64,000 nt of DNA from Nodosilinea sp. PGN35 (GTDB lineage: Bacteria > Cyanobacteriota > Cyanobacteriia > Phormidesmidales > Phormidesmidaceae), in contig NZ_JAQKQJ010000024.1 in NCBI RefSeq assembly GCF_029109325.1, positions 124,001-188,000 on the forward strand, in the 5' to 3' direction. Of this stretch, positions 35,021 through 41,523 are shown one piece after another. How positions within the stretch are numbered: position 1 is the first letter of the stretch; the number at the start of each line of letters is the position of its first letter. Made by a program: the position numbers and the translations under genes. The notes under the pieces were generated by a model, which had not been told where the DNA came from, did no database searches, and saw nothing but the letters and a program-made list of their open reading frames with translations.

Positions 35021-35962
35021 ATGCGGGTACTGGCTCTTGTTCCAGGAGAAACGGAGACTCAGCTGAGCTTCTTTCCGATCATCAATCTGATCAAGGATAG
35101 CTTCGACAACGCTGAGGTATCGGTAGTTGCGCCCCCTAGCGCTACGGCTATCTATCAGCTCTCAAAGGGGGTCACCGAGGTGGTGCCCTACAACTTTGAG
35201 TCCAGCAACAGCCCCGCCGACTGGGCCAACCTGCTGGGGATTGTGCGCGATCGCGAGTTCGACGCCGCCCTCACCCTGACCGATTCCTGGTCAATAGCCC
35301 TGCTGCTGTGGCTCAGCGGGGTGCCCACCCGCCTGGGCTACAGCGGGGCGGCCAACGACCTGCTGCTCACCGCCACTACCCCCCGCGCCGCCGAGGCCGA
35401 CCACCACGGCGCTCTGCTCAAGCTCATCAACATCACCGGCCCACTGCCCGCCCTCTCGGTGAATGTGCCGCGCAAAGATCTAACCGCCGTAGACAACCTG
35501 CGTCAGGGCAGCGGGCTCACGAATGGCTACGTGCTGGTGTACCCGGGGGCCACCTCTGGCGGCACCCCGTACCCCACCGAAAGCTGGATCGCCATTCTCA
35601 AAGACTTTCAGCAGCGCCAGCCCGAGCTGCCTCTGGCGCTGCTGCAAACCGACGAGGGGGCCGAGCAACCCGCCGCGATCGCCAGTGCCATACCCAACCT
35701 TAAGATTTTGCGACCTGAGACCCCAGGACAGACGGCAGCCCTGATTGCCGCCGCTAACCTGTTGGTAGCGGTAGAGGGGTATCCCCTGGCGCTGGCGATC
35801 GCCCTCAACGTCTATACCCTGGGACTGTTTTCCGGCAGTAGCCCAGCCCAGGCGATCGCGGCGGGGGGCGATCGCCTGGTGGCGCTGACCGCCTCCACCG
35901 GTACCCTGGCCGACATTTCTCCCGACCAAGTGCTCAAGAAGATCTGGAGCGAGGGTGCCTAG
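35021..35962 (+). CDS. Glycosyltransferase family 9 protein
   Basis: A 313-residue GT-B protein related to ADP-heptose:LPS heptosyltransferases: FFPIINLIKDSFDNAEVSVV at the N-terminus, VLVYPGATSGGTPYPTESW in the C-terminal sugar-nucleotide half. The true donor in cyanobacteria is uncertain. Monocistronic between ispD (divergent) and a membrane protein gene. Confidence 0.85.
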   Translation: MRVLALVPGETETQLSFFPIINLIKDSFDNAEVSVVAPPSATAIYQLSKGVTEVVPYNFESSNSPADWANLLGIVRDREFDAALTLTDSWSIALLLWLSGVPTRLGYSGAANDLLLTATTPRAAEADHHGALLKLINITGPLPALSVNVPRKDLTAVDNLRQGSGLTNGYVLVYPGATSGGTPYPTESWIAILKDFQQRQPELPLALLQTDEGAEQPAAIASAIPNLKILRPETPGQTAALIAAANLLVAVEGYPLALAIALNVYTLGLFSGSSPAQAIAAGGDRLVALTASTGTLADISPDQVLKKIWSEGA

Positions 35963-36073
35963 GGGCGACCTGCCTCGCTGTCCTTTAGCCACCCCATAGA
36001 TTCTGCACCTACTATGTCAGCCGAGGGGCGTCATGCCCTCCACTGTGTTCAGCCATTTAAGAGCTAATTTCCT

Positions 36074-36625
36074 ATGGATAAGATTAAAGAACAGGCCAGT
36101 ATCGTGAGTCAGCTGCTGTTTTCCGCCGATACTGGTGACATTTACAAAAAGACTCTGACCCGCACCTGGGAGATCCTGCGTGAAGTCGGCCTACTGCTGT
36201 GGCTGGTGCTTTGCCTCACCTTCGTAGGGGGAGAATGGTTTTATCGCACCGCCGTCGGCCTGGGGCGCAGCACCCGCGCCTGGTATGTTGGCCTCAGCGA
36301 AAAAGATTCCAGCACCGAGCCTCAGTCGATCACCTCTACCGGGCAGGCGCTCCTGGGTACGGTGCAGTCCAGCACTTCCTACCTGCTGGCCCAGGCCCGC
36401 CAGCAGTTGGGTATCCCAGAGCCAGAGCCTCAGCCCCCCACGCCCCCTGCGCCGTCGCCGCCGGTAACCCCCCCCTTCCCCACCCCCGCCGAACCGCCGT
36501 CTCCGGCGGAGCCGCCAACCCCCAGCGGCCCCCCAGCGCCAGCGGAACCCCCAGCCCCCGCTGAACCGCCGTCTCCAGTGGCAACCGTGAGCGCTGAGCT
36601 TGACGATGAGGATGACTTGGCCTAA
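36074..36625 (+). CDS. Hypothetical membrane protein with proline-rich tail
   Basis: A 183-residue protein I do not recognise by name. One membrane helix at about 36-58 (VGLLLWLVLCLTFVGGEWFY), an amphipathic middle, then from about 115 a low-complexity tail of Pro/Ala/Glu repeats (AEPPSPAEPPTPSGPPAPAE) ending in an acidic DDEDDLA. Such a tail is likely disordered and may contact the cell wall or other proteins. 111 nt after the GT9 gene. Confidence 0.7.
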   Translation: MDKIKEQASIVSQLLFSADTGDIYKKTLTRTWEILREVGLLLWLVLCLTFVGGEWFYRTAVGLGRSTRAWYVGLSEKDSSTEPQSITSTGQALLGTVQSSTSYLLAQARQQLGIPEPEPQPPTPPAPSPPVTPPFPTPAEPPSPAEPPTPSGPPAPAEPPAPAEPPSPVATVSAELDDEDDLA

Positions 36626-37189
36626 GAGCTGCAACCCTCTCGTCGGCAACCGCACCCGGCTTAGGCGGCACCTGCCAAACGGTCGTTCCCAAACAGGATT
36701 CCGAGCAGTGGATATCCCTGCAGCCGTGGTGACTGGCGTCGCTGCGGCTTTGCGATAGCCATGGTCACCTGGGTTAAGACACTCAGCAGCCTTAGAAACG
36801 TTTGAGCGTTCAAACGCCTCCCCACACCGGCCCAGCCTGGTGCAGCCTGGCCAAAAACCGGCGTGGGGGCTGGTTTAACCCCCACCGCCAGGGCTGGGCC
36901 AAAGGTTTGGTTTTGAGAAATTCCTCTGAAACTAGGACAACTTAGCCCCTTTCATGCATCATAGGGAATCAAGTGTACCGATCGCCGTTTTGACAGGTGC
37001 CTAAGGGGGCAGGAGGGTTTGTGTTAGTTCAGTGGATGCATTCGATCGCCGACAGCATCCAAACCTTTTCTGCTCGGAGTGAGGCTGTTGATGTCGCCGA
37101 GCGATCGCGCCATCAACAGCCAGGCAGATCTGTCCCCCCTTGCCCCTGCTAGAGACACTATTTCCTCCGCTACCAGATCGAAGTGAGCT
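36626..37189. other. Intergenic region with one hairpin repeat
   Basis: 564 nt. Contains copy D of the 66-nt repeat family (36773-36838) and an AGGACAACTTAGCCC fragment like its arms at about 36930. No coding-like frame. Marks the left edge of the small accessory stretch. Confidence 0.55.
36773..36838. repeat. 66-nt hairpin repeat family, copy D (degenerate)
   Basis: GTTAAGACA at the left and AAACGTTTGAGCGTTCAAACG in the core (from 36797). Right arm lost. Confidence 0.55.
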
Positions 37190-37687
37190 ATGAGCATTAA
37201 ACCTGGCAGCAAGTACTATCGACTCTTTGAGCACTTGCAGCGCTGCAATCAATCGGTAATCACCCTGACCTTTGCTGAAGTTGAAGCTGTGCTAAATCGC
37301 CCACTGCCCGCCTCAGCCAGGGTCAAAAAGAACTGGTGGAGCAATCGCGACAGTGCCAGTGCCCTGCAGGCGATCGCTTGGGTTAGCGCAGGGTATCAGG
37401 TCCAGTCAGTCGATCTGGCTCAGCAAGAGGTCACCTTTCAGACCTTTCAAGCGGCCTACAACGTTCCGCGTAAAGATGGCGAAATCGAATGGACTAGCAG
37501 GGCGATCAAAGCGCTGAGGGCCTACAAAGGCCTAAACCAGGAGCAGTTCGCCAGTGAGTTGGGAGTTCGACGTGAAACCGTCAGCGAATGGGAAAACAGC
37601 AAGTACGAACCCGATCGCTCAAAGCGCAAGCTGCTAGCCATGATCGCTAAACAGGCCAACTTCGGCAATTTGGAGACAAATTCGTAA
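37190..37687 (+). CDS. XRE-family regulator with N-terminal DUF7662-like domain
   Basis: A 165-residue protein. Residues 5-80 (KYYRLFEHLQRCNQ, LTFAEVEAVLNRPLPASARV, KKNWWSN) match a small domain often found alone or with restriction/defence genes; residues 103-160 are a Cro/CI-type helix-turn-helix (LNQEQFASELGVRRETVSEW). The two-domain build suggests a DNA-binding regulator, but no partner gene adjoins it. Lies between repeat-rich spacers, consistent with a mobile origin. Confidence 0.75.
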   Translation: MSIKPGSKYYRLFEHLQRCNQSVITLTFAEVEAVLNRPLPASARVKKNWWSNRDSASALQAIAWVSAGYQVQSVDLAQQEVTFQTFQAAYNVPRKDGEIEWTSRAIKALRAYKGLNQEQFASELGVRRETVSEWENSKYEPDRSKRKLLAMIAKQANFGNLETNS

Positions 37688-37815
37688 ATCCTGTTGACTT
37701 TTTGTTGGGCAGTCACACATAATACCCTCAGCCACAGATGACTCTGGCGGGTGGTGTTCAGCCGCTACAGGGTTGAACTGACCATCTCCAAACCTGTCCT
37801 TAAGCCCTTAAAACC

Positions 37816-38055
37816 ATGGTTAACCAAACCCCTCGGGAAGGCAACCTTCCCGACACGTTTACGCTGCCCAGCTACCAGCCCAATCGCCTCACCCACATTT
37901 TGGTCGGCGACTATGCTGCCGTCCTTGAGGCCATCAACCGTATGGAAGTGCTGCGGTACTGCGCCAGAGTCGCCTGGATCGAACCCATGCCCACCGGGCG
38001 CAGCGGCGAATATATCAGCGTGATGACCCGCCGTCTCAACCCCTTGGGAGAGTGA
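37816..38055 (+). CDS. Small hypothetical protein (79 aa)
   Basis: MVNQTPREGNLPDTFTLPSY opens a soluble protein with a plausible alpha/beta core (LTHILVGDYAAVLEAINRME, VAWIEPMPTGRSGEYISVMT). I recognise it only as a type of short cyanobacterial protein of unknown function. It precedes the transposase remnant by 36 nt. Confidence 0.6.
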   Translation: MVNQTPREGNLPDTFTLPSYQPNRLTHILVGDYAAVLEAINRMEVLRYCARVAWIEPMPTGRSGEYISVMTRRLNPLGE

Positions 38056-38091
38056 GCATTTTGAGCAGTGCAACCGAGGAACTTCACTCCC

Positions 38092-38320
38092 ATGGATGCC
38101 GCCAAAGCAGCCCGTCTCAAAGCCCTGACCCAGGAGCTAGCCGCACTGCTCTACGAGGAGACTGCCCCCAAAGGACGTCAAGACTTTGGAAGGAGTTGAG
38201 AACGCCGTGCGGAGGCATCTGCTCGACCATACCGGCCCAGAACTCGGTCATTGGTCAAGCAAATTGGACGTCGAATCGAGACTGCGGGGGGCTCACCGGG
38301 ACGAAGATATATTGCACTGA
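38092..38320 (+). pseudogene. Frameshifted transposase N-terminus (ISKra4-like remnant)
   Basis: From ATG at 38092 the frame reads MDAAKAARLKALTQELAALL, YEETAPK and stops soon after. One extra G in AAAGG (about 38170-38174) breaks it: in the next frame the sequence goes on as DVKTLEGVENAVRRHLLDHT, GPELGHW. The joined protein resembles the first 60 residues of ISKra4-type transposases. The rest of the transposase and the element ends are missing. Assignment from memory of the family. Confidence 0.45.
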
Positions 38321-38328
38321 ATGGGATA

Positions 38329-38394
38329 GTTAGGACAGCTTCCCTGAAAACGTTCGAACGTTCAAACGTTTCTGAGGGTTCTGATTGTCCTAAC
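38329..38394. repeat. 66-nt hairpin repeat family, copy B
   Basis: Terminal inverted repeats GTTAGGACA and TGTCCTAAC (9 bp, perfect) enclose TCCCTGA...TGAGGG and a palindromic core AACGTTCGAACGTTCAAACG. Exactly 100 bp before the start of copy C. Confidence 0.8.
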
Positions 38395-38428
38395 CTAGGT
38401 GACCAGGGCTATAGCTGTAGCCAGTCTG

Positions 38429-38494
38429 GTTAGGACAATTTCCCTAGGAGCGTTCAAACGCTTGAACGTTCCTAGGGTTACTGAATGGCTCAAC
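38429..38494. repeat. 66-nt hairpin repeat family, copy C
   Basis: GTTAGGACA at the left end; inner hairpin CCTAGGAGCGTTCAA / TTGAACGTTCCTAGG (38443-38476, one G-T mismatch, 4-nt loop). Same length as copy B. Confidence 0.8.
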
Positions 38495-38537
38495 CCAATT
38501 GACTATGGCTAGAACGTGCCACAAGTAGCTGCGACAG

Positions 38538-38581
38538 CCATGGGCCTTTACCTCCAGTCACCTAGAGGTAAAGGCCCATGG
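38538..38581. terminator. Strong 17-bp hairpin downstream of the LysR gene
   Basis: CCATGGGCCTTTACCTC and its exact complement GAGGTAAAGGCCCATGG flank a 10-nt loop, 33 nt beyond the LysR stop. No T-run follows on either strand, so it is an mRNA-end stabiliser or a repeat rather than a standard terminator. Confidence 0.6.
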
Positions 38582-38613
38582 TCGGGTCAAAACCCTGCGT
38601 GTTAGAAGGCGGC

Positions 38614-39588
38614 CTAGACCTTGCTCAACAGTTCTGCACTGTTGGGGGCGATCGCCGCCGGAGCCCGATTAATTCCCGGCAGCAGATTTTCAACGAGGGT
38701 GTGGCTCTCCTCTAGCAGATAGCTCAAAAAGGCCTGAGAGACCACCGAGAGCTGCTTGCCCGCCAGGTGGGCCACATACCAGTGGCGATCGATGGGGAAG
38801 TGATCGACATCGAGAATGGCAAACTCCCCCTTTGTGCCCTCAGAGATAATCGTGTGCAGCGAGAGCACCGAGATGCCCAGGCCCCCGGCGATCGCCTGTT
38901 TGATCGCCTCGTTGCTGCCCAACTCCAGCCGCACTCGGACATCAATATCGTGCTCGGCAAACAGCTTTTGCACCGCGTAGCGGGTGCCTGAGCCTGGCTC
39001 ACGCATAATAAACTGCTCGCCGTTGAGGACGCTGATGGGCGATCGCGGTTTGCCCACCAGGGGGTGATCCTGCGGCCCCAGCACCACCAGCGGGTTTTCG
39101 AGAAAAGGGTAGATCTTGAGATCGGGCTGCTCGGGGGGCGTGCTGATGATGTAGAGGTCATCGTCGTTGTTGGTCATGCGCTCTTGAATCTGCTGGTGGT
39201 TCGTCACCTTCAGCGAGATATCGATACCGGGAAAGCGCTGGCAAAACGGCCCCAGCAGCCGGGGTACAAAGTATTTAGCCGTGGTGATTACCGCCAGGCG
39301 CAGCTGGCCCTGCTTCAGGCCTTTGAGATCTGAGACAGCCATCTCAAACTGGTCGAGGCCGTCAAAAATTTCCTGGCAGGTCTCCAGCAGCTTTTGCCCC
39401 GCCTGGGTGAGGTAGAGGCGCTTGCCAATCTGCTCAAACAGCGGCAGCCCCACCGCCTTAGTCAGCTGCTTCACCTGAATCGACACCGTTGGCTGGGTTA
39501 GATAGAGTTCTTCAGCGGCGCGGGTAAAGCTGCCGTGGCGGGCCGTTGCTTCAAAAACCTTGAGCTGGTGCAGTGTAGCGTGAATCAC
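38614..39588 (-). CDS. LysR-family transcriptional regulator (RbcR/CmpR type)
   Basis: A 324-residue LTTR. The N-terminal wHTH (LHQLKVFEATARHGSFTRAA, LTQPTVSIQVKQL) and periplasmic-binding-like effector domain match the CbbR/RbcR/CmpR group that controls CO2 fixation and inorganic-carbon uptake genes in cyanobacteria; which one cannot be decided, since no target gene is adjacent. Start corrected to GTG (39588) with GGAGG at 7 nt, giving MIHATLHQL as in the family. A palindrome overlapping its promoter is a likely autoregulatory site. Confidence 0.88.
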   Translation of the reverse strand: MIHATLHQLKVFEATARHGSFTRAAEELYLTQPTVSIQVKQLTKAVGLPLFEQIGKRLYLTQAGQKLLETCQEIFDGLDQFEMAVSDLKGLKQGQLRLAVITTAKYFVPRLLGPFCQRFPGIDISLKVTNHQQIQERMTNNDDDLYIISTPPEQPDLKIYPFLENPLVVLGPQDHPLVGKPRSPISVLNGEQFIMREPGSGTRYAVQKLFAEHDIDVRVRLELGSNEAIKQAIAGGLGISVLSLHTIISEGTKGEFAILDVDHFPIDRHWYVAHLAGKQLSVVSQAFLSYLLEESHTLVENLLPGINRAPAAIAPNSAELLSKV

Positions 39589-39619
39589 CGGAGAACCTCC
39601 CCCTCGCACTGGAGCGTTA

Positions 39620-39637
39620 GATAGAGTGAATTCTATC
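39620..39637. promoter_or_regulatory. Palindrome GATAGA-N6-TCTATC before the LysR gene
   Basis: Perfect 6-bp arms, 32 bp upstream of the GTG start, in the position typical of LTTR autoregulatory sites. AT-rich surroundings. Confidence 0.45.
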
Positions 39638-39777
39638 AAATTCACATCGCTTCTGTGGTTTTTTCTATGAGTGCAAGGGACATTGGGATCAGGAGATTTC
39701 CCGGAGAGTAGATGTCACCGTAGTCAGTCTGGTAACGTTCCAACGTTCAGGGTGAAGTTCCTGTGCCGAGGGGGAGC

Positions 39778-41295
39778 CTAACCGCCTGTCTTAATCGTGT
39801 CGATTTTCCGCACAAACAGGTCAGAGAAGATGGTGATTACTCGCCTGGGGCGGGTTTTGATGTTGGCGCTCAGCGACATGCCCGATTGCAGCTTCACAGG
39901 CTGTCCGTCGATGGCAATCAGCTGATCGCTGAGGGTGATCTCTGCCGGAAAGCGAAAGTTGGGGTTGATCTGGTCCGGGGGCAGCGCGTCGGAGCCAATC
40001 TGGGTCAGGGTGCCCTTGACATCGCCAAACTCGCTGTAGGGGAAGGAGTCGATGCGCACGTCCACATTCATGCCCTCGCGCACAAAGCCAATGTCGCGGT
40101 TGGTGATAAACACCCGCGCCACCAGGGCGTCGCTGGGCACAATTTCGAGAATTGGCTCGGTGGAGTTGGCTACGTAGCCCGCCTGGTTGGCCTTGAGGTT
40201 AAACACCGTGCCGCTCACCGGAGCCCGCAATTCCTGATAGGTGAGGGTTTGCTGGAGCTGGGCAATTTGGCTGTCGAGCTCTTGCAGGCGGTTGTCGTTT
40301 TCGAGCACCGTTTTGGTCAGCTGGCTGTCGATGGTGGCGATCTGGTTGTCGTTGGCGGCGATGCGCTGCTGCAACTCGTCCTGGGAGGCGATGGAGGTAT
40401 TGCGCAGCTGCTCTTGCGCCTGGGTGATGCCGAGGCCCAGCCGCTGGGCTTCCTCCACCAGGCGGTTGACCTCGGTCTGGCGGTTGTTGACCTCCTGCTC
40501 CTGCTGGAGGTATTGAATTTCGCCAATGCCCCCCGCCTCGTACAGCGGCTGAATGCGCTCGAGAATATTTTGATTGACCCGCAGGGCATCGCGGGCGTTG
40601 GTCAGCTGGGCTTCGGTTTGGGTGAGCTGGCGGCGCAGCTGATCAACTTCCAGGTTGGCAATGCTGAGGCGCGAGTTGAGTTCGGCGGTGGCGGCCCGCA
40701 GGCGATCGCGCTGGGCTACAGGCAGGCTCTCTCCCGTCGCATCCCCGGCCAGCTGAGCCCGGTAGAGGGCGTTTTCGGCCACCAGAGCGGCGCGGTTGCT
40801 GGTCAGCTGCACCAGGCCAGGGGCAATGTCCACCGGGGCACTGGCTTCAATTTGGTTGGCTAGCTGCGATCGGTAGTAGGCATTTTCTTCCCGCACCCGG
40901 GTGCGAATGGTCTCCAGCGAGGTGAGCTGGGCCTGGGTGGTTTCGGGGTCAAACCGCAGCAGCGGGTCGCCCGCCTCCACCGCCTGCCCTTCGCTCACCA
41001 GCACCGCCTGCACCACGCCCCCCACCGGAGCCTGCACCGGCTGCACCATGCCCTTGGGTTCTAGCTTGCCCTGGGCCGGGATGGCCTCCTCAAATTTGGC
41101 CAGGCAGGCCCAGGCCAGGGTAAAGGTCGTGACGCCCACCAGGCTCCACACCACCGCCCGCGACCAGCGGGGCGACTGACGCAGAATGACCGGCTTGTCG
41201 AACTGGACCTTTTGCCGCGAGGGCTGGTTGGCCAGCACGGCGTCGCCGTTTTGCTCAGGGGTTGGGCTGGGGGGGAGGCTGTTGATGCGAACCAT
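39778..41295 (-). CDS. HlyD-family membrane fusion protein
   Basis: A 505-residue type I secretion adaptor: a membrane helix near 65-80 (RAVVWSLVGVTTFTLAWACL), a lipoyl-like half (GKLEPKGMVQPVQAPVGGVV), a long coiled coil at about 150-340, and the returning barrel (YQELRAPVSGTVFNLKANQA; SGMSLSANIKTRPRRVITIF). Start at the ATG giving MVRINSLPP; the longer open frame is made of tandem repeats. Works with the ABC protein encoded upstream. The outer-membrane partner is not in the window. Confidence 0.9.
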   Translation of the reverse strand: MVRINSLPPSPTPEQNGDAVLANQPSRQKVQFDKPVILRQSPRWSRAVVWSLVGVTTFTLAWACLAKFEEAIPAQGKLEPKGMVQPVQAPVGGVVQAVLVSEGQAVEAGDPLLRFDPETTQAQLTSLETIRTRVREENAYYRSQLANQIEASAPVDIAPGLVQLTSNRAALVAENALYRAQLAGDATGESLPVAQRDRLRAATAELNSRLSIANLEVDQLRRQLTQTEAQLTNARDALRVNQNILERIQPLYEAGGIGEIQYLQQEQEVNNRQTEVNRLVEEAQRLGLGITQAQEQLRNTSIASQDELQQRIAANDNQIATIDSQLTKTVLENDNRLQELDSQIAQLQQTLTYQELRAPVSGTVFNLKANQAGYVANSTEPILEIVPSDALVARVFITNRDIGFVREGMNVDVRIDSFPYSEFGDVKGTLTQIGSDALPPDQINPNFRFPAEITLSDQLIAIDGQPVKLQSGMSLSANIKTRPRRVITIFSDLFVRKIDTIKTGG

Positions 41296-41298
41296 GGG

Positions 41299-41522
41299 TT
41301 TGTGGGGTATTGGGTATCGGGTGTTGGGTGTTGGGTATCGAGTGAACGGTTGACAGGGTAAGGGGTGTCGGGTATCGGGTGAACGGTTGACGGTGCAAGG
41401 GGTGTCGGGTGAACGGTTGACGGGGTAAGGGGTGTCGGGTACTGGGTTTACTCTACGCCTGACACCTGACACCTGACACCTGACACCTGACACCCAACAC
41501 CTGACACCTGACACCCAACACC
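41299..41522. repeat. Tandem repeats (GGGTATC / TGACACC heptamers and a ~30-bp unit)
   Basis: Heptamers such as ACACCTG and GGGTATC and a longer unit with GAACGGTTGACGG are repeated many times within the operon, between the ABC gene and its HlyD partner. No gene. Confidence 0.85.
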
Positions 41523-41523
41523 C

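Noticed and set aside
41296..41514. N-terminal extension of the HlyD gene
   Set aside because: Encoded wholly by tandem heptamers; the family N-terminus starts at the ATG at 41295.
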